A program made the position numbers and the translations under genes. A stretch of DNA of 64,000 nt from Ramlibacter sp. (lineage in GTDB: Bacteria > Pseudomonadota > Gammaproteobacteria > Burkholderiales > Burkholderiaceae_C). The notes under the pieces are model-generated. The model was not told where the DNA came from and made no database searches. It saw nothing but the letters and a program-made list of their open reading frames with translations. The stretch covers positions 124,001-188,000 of the forward strand of contig JAJTCN010000001.1 in assembly GCA_021323335.1 (NCBI GenBank), in the 5' to 3' direction. Shown in pieces: positions 33,659 to 43,186 of the stretch; the stretch's first letter is position 1, and every line of letters starts with the position of its first letter.

Positions 33659-33672
33659 GGTGTAAAACCCCA

Positions 33673-34362
33673 ATGCGTCCTGTCCTGACCGACGAAGAAG
33701 TGGCCCGCTCCCGGGCCGAGGTCTGCCGCGTGGCGGAGGGCCTGTTCGCCAGCCATGGCGTCGAGGGCGTGACGATGCGCCAGATCGCGGCCGAGCTCGG
33801 CTGGAGTTCCACCACCGCCTACCGGTACTTCAAGAGCAAGGAAGAGATCCTGGCGGCTGTCAGGGCCGCCGCGTTCAACCGGTTCTGTGACGTCATCGAG
33901 CAGGCCACCCGCTCCAGCGCCGACCCGCGCAAGAGCGCGCGCACCGTGGGGCAGGCCTACATCGGCTTCGCCCTCAAGAACTCCGACGCCTACCGGATGA
34001 TGTTCGACGTCGACCAGTCCGACGTCACCGGCAACCCGGAGCTGACCGAAGCACTGGCGCGTGCCCATCGCGCCATGATCGCCTATGTCACCCCGCTCAT
34101 CGAGCTGGGGATCCTGGACGGCGATGCAAAGGCCCTCGGGCAGATGCTGTGGGCGGCCGCCCACGGCCTGGTGATGCTGCGGCTCTCCGGAATCGTGAGC
34201 GGCGACGCCGCCCTGCGCAAGCTGCACGAACAGACCATGTCGGCCCTGGCGCGCGGGACGCACCAGGTTGCCCCAGCGCCTTCGCGCGCGCGCAAGACCC
34301 CCGTCGCCCTGCCGCGCCTGGCGGCGCGGAAGACGGCCCGATCACCTCCCCGCAACCCCTGA
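33673..34362 (+). CDS. TetR-family transcriptional regulator
   Basis: 229 residues. The N-terminal helix-turn-helix is VCRVAEGLFASHGVEGVTMR, then QIAAELGWSSTTAYRYFKSK, then EEILAAV, the complete TetR DNA-binding domain. The ligand domain ends in a WHG-like helix (MLWAAAHGLVMLRLSGIV), and a basic tail rich in Arg, Ala and Pro follows. It is the first gene of a rightward run with a serine hydrolase, an acyl-CoA synthetase, a DsbA-fold isomerase and a DoxX protein. A promoter with a tandem TTTAAC operator lies directly upstream. It probably controls this operon and itself in response to an acyl or aromatic ligand. Confidence 0.9.
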   Translation: MRPVLTDEEVARSRAEVCRVAEGLFASHGVEGVTMRQIAAELGWSSTTAYRYFKSKEEILAAVRAAAFNRFCDVIEQATRSSADPRKSARTVGQAYIGFALKNSDAYRMMFDVDQSDVTGNPELTEALARAHRAMIAYVTPLIELGILDGDAKALGQMLWAAAHGLVMLRLSGIVSGDAALRKLHEQTMSALARGTHQVAPAPSRARKTPVALPRLAARKTARSPPRNP

Positions 34363-34385
34363 GCCCCACCTGGAAAGACACGAGC

Positions 34386-35693
34386 ATGCACAGCCCATCG
34401 AAAACCATTCGCGCCATCGCCGCAGCGGTCGCCCTCATCGCCAGTACTTCCGCCGTCATCGCGCAACCCGCCTTGCCTTCGCCGGAAGCCACAGACCCCC
34501 TGAAGCTGGAACTGATGCAAGGGTTCCCGCCGCCGCCCGACAAGGTGGTCCGGCTGGGCTCGCTCCTGAGATTTCCCAATGGGCGCTGGGGTTTCCACCA
34601 CCTGCGCGAGCTCGGTCCCACGGCGCAGGTCTGGCGCGGTGACGAGAAGACCGCCGCCGCGCGCGAGAACCCGCAGGAGATGGGCGCCCTGGCATTCGAT
34701 GACGGCAAGGGCGGCAAGACGACGCTGGCCGACTGGCAGCGCACGACGTACACCGACGGCCTGCTGGTCCTGCACAAGGGAGCAGTCGTCTACCAGAAGC
34801 ACTATTCCGGAATGGCCGCGCACCAGCCGCATGCGCTGTTCTCGATGAGCAAATCGTTCACCGGCTTGCTCGCCACCATGCTGATCAAGGAAGGGCAGAT
34901 CGATCCTGGCGCGCTGGTCAGCAAGTACCTGCCCGAGCTCAAGGAGAGCGCCTGGGCGGATGCCACCGTGCAACAGACGCTCGACATGACCACCGCTGTC
35001 GCTTTCCGGGAGGACTTCCGCGATCCCGCGTCCGGCATCTTCCAGTACCTGTTCGCCGCCGGCATGGTGCCCGCCCCGGCCGGCTACGGCGGGCCGAAGA
35101 CCATTCCGGAGTTCCTGGCGACCGTCAAGAAGGAGGGCGAACATGGCGCCGGCTTCAAGTACAAGACCGTCGACACGGAGGTGATGGGCTGGCTCCTGCA
35201 ACGGGTCACCGGCAAGAGCTATGCAGCGCTCCTGTCGGAGCGCATCTGGTCGAAGATCGGCGCGCAGGACGACGCCTATGTCTGGGTCGACCCGATCGGC
35301 AGCCAGATCACCAGCGTGGGCTTGAGCGCGACGCTGAGGGACCTGGGACGACTCGGTGAGACGATCCGCACGCAAGGACGTGCCAACGGCCGCCAGGTCA
35401 TCGCGCCGGCGGTGATCGCCGAAATCCGCAAGGGCGGCGATGCCGACAAGTTCAAGGCCAACGGCCAGGCGATGCGCGCCGGCTATTCGTACCACAACCA
35501 GTGGTGGATTCCGCACGACCGTGACGGCACGTTCGAGATGAAAGGCCTGTTCGGGCAGCACATGCACATCAATCCCGCTGCGGAACTGGTGGTCATCAAG
35601 CTGTCGACCCATCCTGCGGGTGACACCAGCTTCACGCACGACATCGACCGGCGCGCTTTCGCGGCCATCGCTGCCGCGGTGAACGGGCATTGA
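34386..35693 (+). CDS. Exported beta-lactamase-fold serine hydrolase (NylB/EstB-like)
   Basis: 435 residues. A signal peptide (IRAIAAAVALIASTSAVIAQ) is followed by a class C beta-lactamase-fold domain with the SxxK motif FSMSKSFTGLLATMLIKEG. This block is typical of 6-aminohexanoate-dimer hydrolases and EstB esterases. A tyrosine candidate lies in FKYKTVDTEVMGWLLQRVTG. It acts in the periplasm on amides or esters rather than on beta-lactams, judged by the overall family. It follows the TetR gene by 23 bases and precedes the acyl-CoA synthetase by 10. It may release an acid that is then activated by the synthetase. Confidence 0.85.
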   Translation: MHSPSKTIRAIAAAVALIASTSAVIAQPALPSPEATDPLKLELMQGFPPPPDKVVRLGSLLRFPNGRWGFHHLRELGPTAQVWRGDEKTAAARENPQEMGALAFDDGKGGKTTLADWQRTTYTDGLLVLHKGAVVYQKHYSGMAAHQPHALFSMSKSFTGLLATMLIKEGQIDPGALVSKYLPELKESAWADATVQQTLDMTTAVAFREDFRDPASGIFQYLFAAGMVPAPAGYGGPKTIPEFLATVKKEGEHGAGFKYKTVDTEVMGWLLQRVTGKSYAALLSERIWSKIGAQDDAYVWVDPIGSQITSVGLSATLRDLGRLGETIRTQGRANGRQVIAPAVIAEIRKGGDADKFKANGQAMRAGYSYHNQWWIPHDRDGTFEMKGLFGQHMHINPAAELVVIKLSTHPAGDTSFTHDIDRRAFAAIAAAVNGH

Positions 35694-35703
35694 GCGCGAA
35701 GCC

Positions 35704-37569
35704 ATGACAACCGCCACCATCGCCGACCCGGCAAGCGGCATGCAGTTCGAAGACTGGATGCCGGCGGCCAACGTCTTCGATGCCATCGCGCGGACGGAGC
35801 AACGGTGGGGCGACCGGACGGCCCTCACCTTCCTTGGCACCGACCCGGACGCTCCGCCCCGCAAGCTCACCTTCACGCAGCTTGTCGAGGGCATCGCGCG
35901 GACGGCAAATGCATTCCGGTCCTTGGGGCTGCAGCGCGGTGATGTCGTTGCGTACTTGCTGCCGTCGCTGGTGGAAACGCAGTTCGTCATCTGGGGCGCG
36001 GCCACTGCGGCGTCGGCCTTGCCCCTCAACCCCCTGCTGAAGGCCGAGGAGATCGCGAGCCTGTGCCGTGCAGCGGGTGCCAAGGCACTGGTCGCGCTGG
36101 GGCCGCTGCCGGGGACCGAGATCTGGGACAAGGCCGTCAACGTGAAGGACCTGCTGCCTGCACTGGTCTCGCTGATCCAGGTCGGCGGCGAAACGGTGCC
36201 TCACCCAGGTGTCCACCTGCTGGCTGACTTGCTGCGGTCGAGCCAGCCGGAACTGGCATTCCCGGATCGGGCTGGGCTCGATGACATCGCCGCCTATTTC
36301 CACACGGGCGGAACGACCGGCGCGCCCAAGCTGGTCGTCCACACCCACCGCAACCAGCTGGCTGCGGCCTATGGCGCCGCATGCGCAGCAGGGGTCCGCG
36401 CCGACGACGTGCTCGTCAACGGACTGCCGATGTTCCATGTCGCGTCCGCGATCTTCTCGAGCCTCGCGATGTTCGTTGCCGGCGCCGAAGTGGTCATCCT
36501 GTCGCCGGCGGGATTCCGCAACCCGCGGATCGTTGCCGACTACTGGCGAATCGTGTCCCGCACGGGAGCGACCTTGGCTGGAGGAGTGCCCACGGCGCTC
36601 GCGGCCGTCGTGAAGTCGGACATCAAGGACGTCGACCTGGGCAAGCTGCGGGCCAACTTCTGCGGCGCCTCCCTGATGCCACGAGGCGTCGCCGAGCAGG
36701 TCGAATCGCTCACCGGCAAGCACTTGCGCGAAGTCTATGGCATGACCGAGGCTGGCGGCGTGATCTGCGTGGACCCGGTGTCGCGGGACCGGGTCCTTGG
36801 TTCAGCGGGTTGCCCCATTCCGTTCTGCGAGGTGGAGGCGCGCGTCATGGACGGGACGCGCACGACGGGCCGCGCGTGCGCAGCCGGTGAACCAGGCGTC
36901 CTGGTGATTCGCGGCCCCAACGTGACCCCGGGCTACAAGGACGCACCCCAATCGGACTCCCTTTTCACCTGCGACGGCTGGCTCATCAGCGGTGACATCG
37001 GCTACCTGGACCCCACCGGGCGCGTGTTCATCACCGGACGCGCCAAGGACCTGATCATCCGCAGCGGCCACAACATCGATCCTGCCGTGATCGAGGAGTG
37101 CCTGATGCGGCACCCCGCGGTCGCCGAAGCGGCGGCCGTCGGCATGGCGGACTCCTACGCAGGCGAGGTCCCCGTCGCGTACGTCACGCTGCGCAAAGGT
37201 GCGTCAGCGACCGAGGAGGACTTGCTCGCATTTGCATCCGCCGGCATCGGCGAGCCGCCCGCACTTCCGAAAAGGCTGTTCCTGCTGGACCAGCTTCCCG
37301 TGACCGCAGTGGGAAAGATCTACAAACCGGCCCTTCGTCACGACTGCACGCGAAGGCATTTGTCGCACCTGCTCGAGGCCGAATCGATCGCACGCCTGCT
37401 GGTCAGGGACGGGACGGGCGGTAGGCAGGTCGTCAGTATCGAGCTGGCGGCTGGCGAGCCCGGCGTCCTCGATGAGCTCCGCCGAAGGATCGGCGCCGCA
37501 TTGTCCGGCTACCTTTTCGCTATCGAGTGGCTGGATCCCGGCGCCGGGCCGGAGCCTGATCCTCCATGA
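35704..37569 (+). CDS. AMP-forming acyl-CoA synthetase
   Basis: 621 residues. The ATP/AMP signature is YFHTGGTTGAPKLVVHTH. Further marks are YGMTEAGG, GWLISGDIGYLDPTGRVFI with TGRAKDLIIRSGHNIDP, and the C-terminal lysine block PVTAVGKIYKPAL, so the enzyme should be active. About 75 residues follow the normal end of the family, forming a small extra domain of unknown role. It activates a carboxylic acid to its CoA thioester. It lies inside the TetR-led operon and its last codons overlap the next gene (ATGA). The substrate may be a medium-chain or aromatic acid. Confidence 0.88.
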   Translation: MTTATIADPASGMQFEDWMPAANVFDAIARTEQRWGDRTALTFLGTDPDAPPRKLTFTQLVEGIARTANAFRSLGLQRGDVVAYLLPSLVETQFVIWGAATAASALPLNPLLKAEEIASLCRAAGAKALVALGPLPGTEIWDKAVNVKDLLPALVSLIQVGGETVPHPGVHLLADLLRSSQPELAFPDRAGLDDIAAYFHTGGTTGAPKLVVHTHRNQLAAAYGAACAAGVRADDVLVNGLPMFHVASAIFSSLAMFVAGAEVVILSPAGFRNPRIVADYWRIVSRTGATLAGGVPTALAAVVKSDIKDVDLGKLRANFCGASLMPRGVAEQVESLTGKHLREVYGMTEAGGVICVDPVSRDRVLGSAGCPIPFCEVEARVMDGTRTTGRACAAGEPGVLVIRGPNVTPGYKDAPQSDSLFTCDGWLISGDIGYLDPTGRVFITGRAKDLIIRSGHNIDPAVIEECLMRHPAVAEAAAVGMADSYAGEVPVAYVTLRKGASATEEDLLAFASAGIGEPPALPKRLFLLDQLPVTAVGKIYKPALRHDCTRRHLSHLLEAESIARLLVRDGTGGRQVVSIELAAGEPGVLDELRRRIGAALSGYLFAIEWLDPGAGPEPDPP

Positions 37570-38183
37570 CGGGCAAGCCGAAACCCATCCAGTTCTACTT
37601 CGACTTCATTTCACCTTTCGGTTACTTCGCAAGCTTGCGGATCGATGAACTGGCGCGGCGCTACGGCCGCGAGGTGGAGTGGACCTCCATGCTGGTCGGC
37701 GTCAGCGTGCTCAAGGTGATGGGACTGCCCCCCATCGTCGATCTTCCGTTGAAGGGGCCTTATGTCATTAACGATGCGCTCCGCTACGCGAGGCAGTATC
37801 GGGTGCCGTTCCATCGGGGGATCGCCCAGCCGGCGTCCCGGCCGCTGAACGCGGGCCGGGCGTTCGCCTGGGCCAGGCAGGTCGACTCCGTGCGCGCGAA
37901 GAGACTTGCGGGTCGAGTCTTCGACAGCTACTTCGTTCGTTGCCTGGACATATCGGAGGACAGGGTCCTGAGGCGGTGCCTCGAGGAATGCGAACTGTCC
38001 TGGCCCGCATTCGAGTCGGCAAGAGCGCAGGGACAGGCCGCGGATCTGCTCCGGTGCAACGTGGATGATTCCCTCAGGTGCGGCGTATTCGGTTCGCCCT
38101 TCTTCATCGTGGACGGCGAGTCGTTTTTCGGGGTGGAGAAATTGTCCGTGGTGGAAGACTGGCTTGCGACCGGAGGGTGGTAG
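37566..38183 (+). CDS. DsbA-fold 2-hydroxychromene-2-carboxylate isomerase-like protein
   Basis: 205 residues. It starts IQFYFDFISPFGYFASLRID, where the Ser of FISPFGY takes the place of the catalytic Cys as in HCCA isomerases and kappa-class glutathione transferases. The C-terminal block FGSPFFIVDGESFFGVEKLS is also conserved. These enzymes use glutathione as a cofactor in polycyclic aromatic degradation. The start overlaps the acyl-CoA synthetase stop. No other naphthalene-type genes are adjacent, so the exact substrate is open; a glutathione-dependent isomerase is the best reading. Confidence 0.85.
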   Translation: MTGKPKPIQFYFDFISPFGYFASLRIDELARRYGREVEWTSMLVGVSVLKVMGLPPIVDLPLKGPYVINDALRYARQYRVPFHRGIAQPASRPLNAGRAFAWARQVDSVRAKRLAGRVFDSYFVRCLDISEDRVLRRCLEECELSWPAFESARAQGQAADLLRCNVDDSLRCGVFGSPFFIVDGESFFGVEKLSVVEDWLATGGW

Positions 38184-38206
38184 GCCATCCTGAAAGATGG
38201 GCAGGC

Positions 38207-38701
38207 ATGAGCTTCCTTGTTCTGATCAGCGCAGGCGCCGCGGCGGCGTGGGCCTTGTCGCATTTTTTCCAGAAGCTGGACTTGCGTTCCTCCTTGCGCT
38301 GGGGCATGGGCCTGGGCTTCCTCTTTACGGGCATCGACCATTTCGTGAGCGCATCCACGCGCTACGCGCCCATGCTGCCAGACCTGCTCGCGGACCAGGC
38401 CCTCTTTTGGGTCTACCTCACTGGAGTGGCGGAGCTGGCGGGCGGAGTGGGACTCCTGGTGCCGGCAAGGCTCTACGGGCGTCTGGGCCTGCCGAACCTG
38501 CAAGAGCCGGCAGGCGTCGGGCTGGCCGTGATGCTGGCTTGCGTCGTCGTGGCCAACATCAATGTGGCTCTCAAAGGACAGTCAGTGCAGGGGCTCGAGT
38601 TCGGCGTCTGGTATTACTGGATCCGTCCTTTCTTCCAGCCGGTCTTCATCGCATGGGCCTTGTACTGCGTCGGAGCCCTGGGGGCCGGAGACGCGGAGTG
38701 A
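38207..38701 (+). CDS. DoxX-like integral membrane protein
   Basis: 164 residues with about four hydrophobic helices (FLVLISAGAAAAWALSHFF, LFWVYLTGVAELAGGVGLLV, VGLAVMLACVVVANINVAL, PVFIAWALYCVGALGA). The GWGLGFLFTGIDHF-like second helix and the VAELAGGVGLL motif match DoxX/MauE-type proteins, which are small quinone- or thiol-linked membrane proteins. It is the last gene of the TetR-led operon, 23 bases after the isomerase, and ends at a strong hairpin. The role is unknown; possibly redox coupling for the operon enzymes. Confidence 0.7.
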   Translation: MSFLVLISAGAAAAWALSHFFQKLDLRSSLRWGMGLGFLFTGIDHFVSASTRYAPMLPDLLADQALFWVYLTGVAELAGGVGLLVPARLYGRLGLPNLQEPAGVGLAVMLACVVVANINVALKGQSVQGLEFGVWYYWIRPFFQPVFIAWALYCVGALGAGDAE

Positions 38702-38728
38702 GGCGGCATCCCGGCGACCGGGACCGCC
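38702..38728. terminator. Strong GC hairpin between convergent genes
   Basis: Two nested arm pairs, GGCGG/CCGCC and TCCCGG/CCGGGA, enclose a 3-base loop with a small 2-base bulge. It lies directly between the DoxX stop (38701) and the sugar dehydrogenase stop (38738). There is no T-run on either side, but the position suits a bidirectional attenuating terminator. Confidence 0.5.
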
Positions 38729-38737
38729 GCCCGCCAG

Positions 38738-40057
38738 CTAGCCCGGACCGACCCGCCAGATGACGTCCCCGACGTCGTCCGCGACCAGCAGCGACTTGCC
38801 GTCCGGCCCGATCTCCACGCCCACGGGGCGCCCGTAGGATTCGCTTTCGTCCGGGGCCAGGAAGCCGGTCAGGATATCGCGTGGCGCTTGCCCGGTCGGG
38901 CGGCCGTTCGCGAAAGGAACGAACACGACGGCGTAGCCACTCAGGACGCTTCGATTCCACGAGCCGTGCTGCCCGATCACCATCCCGTCCTCGTCGAAGC
39001 CGGGGAGCGTCCCGCGCGGCATCCAGCACAGGCCCAGCGAGGCGGTATGGCCGCCCAGCGCGTAGTCCGGCGTGATCGCCTGCGCCACCCGCGCGGGGTC
39101 CTGCGGCTGCACGCGGTCGTCGACGGTGCGGCCCCAGTAGCAATACGGCCAGCCGTAGAAGCCGCCTTCGCGCACGGAGGTCAGGTAATCGGGCGGCGTT
39201 TCGTCGCCCAGCCCGTCGCGTTCGTTCACCACCGTCCACAGCTCGCCGGTCTCCGGATGCCAGGCCATGCCCACCGGGTTGCGCAGGCCGCCGGCGAAGA
39301 TGCGGTTGCCGCCGTTGGCCAGGTCCAGTTCGACGATGCAGGCGCGCCCCTCCTCCACATCGCGGCCGAGTTCCCCCATGTTGGTGAGCGACCCCACGCC
39401 CACATACAGGCGGCGACCGTCCGGGCTGGCCAGCAGGCTGCGCGTCCAGTGCCCGCCGGGCTTGAACTTCGCGAGCGGGCGCCCCTCGGCCTCGATGCGT
39501 GTCGTTCCCGGGGTGTAGGGGAACGCCACGACGCCGTCCGTGTTGCCGACGTAGAACGTCCCGTCGATCAACGCCATGCCGAACGGCTGGCGCAGGCCTT
39601 CCAGCAGCGTGTGGCGCGTCTCGGCGACGCCGTCGCCGTCCGCGTCACGCAGCAAGGTGATGCGATTCGGGCTCTCGCCGATGGCGGCCGCGCGCTGCAG
39701 GGTCGCCACCATCGCGTGGTCGAACACGTTCTTGGGCGTCCGCAGCGCCTGCATGGCCTCGGCCACGGTGACGTCGCCATTGGGCAGCACGTGGATCCAG
39801 CGCGGATGCCGCAATCCCGCCGCGAAGGCGTTGACTGTCAGTCCCTGCGCCGCCACCGGCGTCTGCCCCGCGGCCCAGCCGCGCGCCGTGGGCATCTTCA
39901 GCGTGGGCACGGCGCCTTGCGGCCGGCCGGGCGGGATGTGTGGAGCGCCGCCCACCGCGGCCGGCGGCATGGGGCCCTGGGTCCAGCGCCGCCACACCAG
40001 GGCCGCCCCACCCGCCAGCGCCACGCCGCGAGCCAAGAGGCTCGTTCTTCCACTCAT
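38738..40057 (-). CDS. PQQ-type sugar (sorbosone/aldose) dehydrogenase, membrane-anchored
   Basis: 439 residues. An N-terminal hydrophobic segment (LLARGVALAGGAALVWRRW) should export or anchor it. The body is a beta-propeller of the soluble glucose/sorbosone dehydrogenase type: LRHPRWIHVLPNGDVTVAEA, GLRQPFGMALIDGTFYVGNT, GLRNPVGMAWHPETGELWTV and YGRPVGVEIGPDGKSLLVAD. Such enzymes oxidise aldoses to lactones with PQQ. ATG 40057 is 5 bases from GGAGG; the upstream ATG at 40060 is too close. It is the last gene of the nine-gene operon, 9 bases after a COG3618-type hydrolase that could open the lactone. Confidence 0.85.
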   Translation of the reverse strand: MSGRTSLLARGVALAGGAALVWRRWTQGPMPPAAVGGAPHIPPGRPQGAVPTLKMPTARGWAAGQTPVAAQGLTVNAFAAGLRHPRWIHVLPNGDVTVAEAMQALRTPKNVFDHAMVATLQRAAAIGESPNRITLLRDADGDGVAETRHTLLEGLRQPFGMALIDGTFYVGNTDGVVAFPYTPGTTRIEAEGRPLAKFKPGGHWTRSLLASPDGRRLYVGVGSLTNMGELGRDVEEGRACIVELDLANGGNRIFAGGLRNPVGMAWHPETGELWTVVNERDGLGDETPPDYLTSVREGGFYGWPYCYWGRTVDDRVQPQDPARVAQAITPDYALGGHTASLGLCWMPRGTLPGFDEDGMVIGQHGSWNRSVLSGYAVVFVPFANGRPTGQAPRDILTGFLAPDESESYGRPVGVEIGPDGKSLLVADDVGDVIWRVGPG

Positions 40058-40066
40058 CATTTCCTC

Positions 40067-40954
40067 CTACACCGCGATGCGGTAGATCCGCCGCGCATTC
40101 TCCACGAACAGCTGCGCCCGCTGCTGCACGCTGAAGTCGGCGACGCACGCGGCGAAGCCTTCGAAGATGCGCTGGTAAGGCGCGCACAGGCTGTCCACCG
40201 GGTAGTTGCTGCCGAACATGCAGCGATCCACCCCGAACAGGGCTATCACCTCCAGCACGACGCGCCGGTTGGCGTCCAGCCGCCATTGGTAGCCGGCTTC
40301 GCCGATGCCGCTGATCTTGATCGCGACGTTGGGCTGCGCGGCCATCCCGGCCAGCGCCGCGCGCCAGGCACGCAAGCCATCCTCGCTGCGGTCCGACGGC
40401 ATGCCCGCATGGTTGATGACGATGCGCGTTCCCGGAAAGTCGGCGGCCACGCGCGCCGCTTCGTGCAGGTGCCACCAGGGCGTCTGCAGCTCATAGTGCA
40501 GGCCGAGCGGCTCCAGCCGCGCATAGCCTTGCAGCCAGGCGGCATCCGTCATGCCGCCGGGCGGACCGCCCGGCGCCGGGTTGGCGCGGGGCTTCTGGCG
40601 CACGCCCCGCACGAAATCGAAAGCAGCCAGCTGTTCCAGCGTGTCCGCCGCATCCGGCTGGTGCAGCCAGGCCTGCCCCACGGCGACGGAGGGCAGGCCC
40701 GATTCCTCGCGCAGCGAAGCGATGAAGCGCATCTCGCCCACCGGATCCTTCGGATCCCACTCGGCTTCGACGTGCACGCTACCCAGCAGGTCCACGCCCG
40801 CCGTGTCGCGCCGGTAATCCGCCGGCAGGTACGGCCGCTTCAGCGCCGAGTGGTCGCCGTAGCGATGCGGGGGCTGCCCCGCATCGTTCAACCAGGGGTA
40901 GTAGTGCGCCCGCGGATCGTAGAAGTGGTGGTGGGTGTCGACCAGGGCCAGCAT
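40067..40954 (-). CDS. Amidohydrolase_2 lactonase-like enzyme (COG3618)
   Basis: 295 residues. It opens LALVDTHHHFYDPRAHYYPW with the HxH-type metal ligands of the amidohydrolase barrel. Other blocks are VVINHAGMPSD-like (IVINHAGMPSDR), VAIKISGIGE and CMFGSNYPVDSL, as in 2-pyrone-4,6-dicarboxylate lactonase, L-fuconolactonase and L-rhamnonolactonase. Since the next gene is an aldose dehydrogenase and earlier genes are sugar-phosphate enzymes, a sugar lactonase is favoured over an aromatic one. The start ATG has AAGG 5 bases upstream; it lies 5 bases after the binding-protein stop. Confidence 0.82.
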   Translation of the reverse strand: MLALVDTHHHFYDPRAHYYPWLNDAGQPPHRYGDHSALKRPYLPADYRRDTAGVDLLGSVHVEAEWDPKDPVGEMRFIASLREESGLPSVAVGQAWLHQPDAADTLEQLAAFDFVRGVRQKPRANPAPGGPPGGMTDAAWLQGYARLEPLGLHYELQTPWWHLHEAARVAADFPGTRIVINHAGMPSDRSEDGLRAWRAALAGMAAQPNVAIKISGIGEAGYQWRLDANRRVVLEVIALFGVDRCMFGSNYPVDSLCAPYQRIFEGFAACVADFSVQQRAQLFVENARRIYRIAV

Positions 40955-40959
40955 GGCCC

Positions 40960-41760
40960 TTACTTGACCCACTTCTCCACGACGTCCTTCGGAATCTCCG
41001 CGCCGTGGTACTTCTTGAAGATCTCGTTGAGCTTGCCGTTGGCGTGGTTGGCCTTCACCCAGTTGTTCACCCAGGCCATCAGCTTGGCGTCGCCCTTGCG
41101 CACGCCGATGCCGAGGTCGTTGATGCGCAGCACGAACTTCGGCTCCAGCTGACGCTGCGGCGCCTTTTCCTGCATCGTCTTGAACAAGGCGCTCGAGGTG
41201 CCCACCAGGTCGGCCTGGCCGGTCACCACGGCCGTGATCACGCCGGCATCGTCGTCGTAGCGAACGACGGTCGCGCCCTTGGCGTTCTGGGTGAGGTCGG
41301 TGTCCTGCGTGGTGCTGCGGTTGACGGCGACGCTCTTGCCGGCCAGGTCGGCCATGCTCTTGACGTTGAGGCTCTTCACGCCGCCCACCAGGGAGATCTG
41401 CGGCGCGTACGGAATCGAGTAGTCGACCACCTTGGCCCGCTCCGGCGTATAGGCCAGCGTGGAGATGATCAGGTCCGCCTTGCCGGTCTGCAGGTTCGGG
41501 ATGCGGGTGGCGCCGACGGTGGGCACCACTTCGAGGGCGACGCCGAGGTCCTTGGCCAGCAGCACGGCGACGTCGTAGTCCGAGCCGGTCGGCTTCATGT
41601 TCGCGTCGGTCATGCCCGAGGGCGGCACGGCCAGGTCGATCGAGATGCGGATCTTCTTGGCGGCGCGGATGTCGTCCAGCGTGTCGGCTTGCGCGCCGAA
41701 GAAGGCGGTGGACAGGGCGGCCAGCAGCAGGGCGCGGCGAAACAGGGTCTTGGGGCTCAT
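40960..41760 (-). CDS. Polar-amino-acid-type ABC transporter periplasmic binding protein
   Basis: 266 residues. A signal peptide (FRRALLLAALSTAFFGAQA) is followed by a family 3 extracellular solute-binding protein: IRAAKKIRISIDLAVPPSGM, GSDYDVAVLLAKDLGV, VPTVGATRIPNLQTGKADLI and the C-terminal GIGVRKGDAKLMAWVNNWV. The usual first-position contact F/Y and the Arg in TRIPNLQTGKAD are typical of amino-acid binders. With two permeases and one ATPase it forms a complete importer. The neighbouring ribokinase, RpiB and sugar dehydrogenase suggest the ligand may be a sugar-related or sugar-conjugated compound. Confidence 0.92.
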   Translation of the reverse strand: MSPKTLFRRALLLAALSTAFFGAQADTLDDIRAAKKIRISIDLAVPPSGMTDANMKPTGSDYDVAVLLAKDLGVALEVVPTVGATRIPNLQTGKADLIISTLAYTPERAKVVDYSIPYAPQISLVGGVKSLNVKSMADLAGKSVAVNRSTTQDTDLTQNAKGATVVRYDDDAGVITAVVTGQADLVGTSSALFKTMQEKAPQRQLEPKFVLRINDLGIGVRKGDAKLMAWVNNWVKANHANGKLNEIFKKYHGAEIPKDVVEKWVK

Positions 41761-41792
41761 GGTGTCTCCATTGGTTTGCGGGAAAGGAACTC

Positions 41793-42514
<722 letters not shown>

Positions 42515-42518
<4 letters not shown>

Positions 42519-43186
42519 GCGGCTGCCACCTCCACGCGATGGGCCACCAGCAGGCGGCGTTCCAGCTGCCGGCTCCACCACGACAGCGGGAAGCACAGGA
42601 GGAAATAGAGGCCGGCAACGAGCATGTAGATCAGGAACGGTTGGAAGAGGGAGTTGTTCACCACCTGGCCGGCGCGGGCCAGCTCGACGAAGCCGACCAC
42701 CGAGGCCAGGGAGGTGTTCTTGACGATCTGCACCATGAAGCCCACCGTGGGCGGCGTGGCGATGCGCAGGGCCTGCGGCAGCACCACCAGCCGCATGCGT
42801 TGCACCTTCGACAGCGCCAGGCATTCGGCGGCTTCCCATTGCGTGCGCGGCACGGCCTGGATGCAGCCGCGCCAGATCTCGCCGATGTAGGCGCTGACGT
42901 AGATGGTCATCGAGAGGCCCGCGGCCACCAGGGCCGGCAGGGTGAGGCCGACGATGCTGAGGCCGAAGTAGGACAGGAACATCAGGATCAGCAGCGGCGT
43001 GCCCTGCACCAGCTGGACATAGCCGGTCGAGATCCAGCGCAAAGCCCGGATGGGCGAGATGCGGCACAGGGCCACGGCGAATCCGGCCAGACCGCCGCCG
43101 ACGAACGCGATGAGCGACAGCACCAGGGTCCAGCCCGCCCCCTGCAGCAGGAACACGAAGTGGTTGGCGTTGAAGGAGAAGTTCAC
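42515..43186 (-). CDS. Polar-amino-acid-type ABC transporter permease (second)
   Basis: 223 residues from a GTG overlapping the first permease stop (GTGA). Several transmembrane helices are visible (GWTLVLSLIAFVGGGLAGFA, LVQGTPLLILMFLSYFGLSI). The cytoplasmic EAA-type loop reads EAAECLALSKVQRMRLVVLP, the mark of amino-acid ABC permeases. It should form a heterodimer with the adjacent permease and bind the ATPase through this loop. Confidence 0.92.

Noticed and set aside
38888-41152. A 754-codon open frame on the plus strand
   Set aside because: Antisense to the sugar dehydrogenase, lactonase and binding-protein genes; no domain visible.
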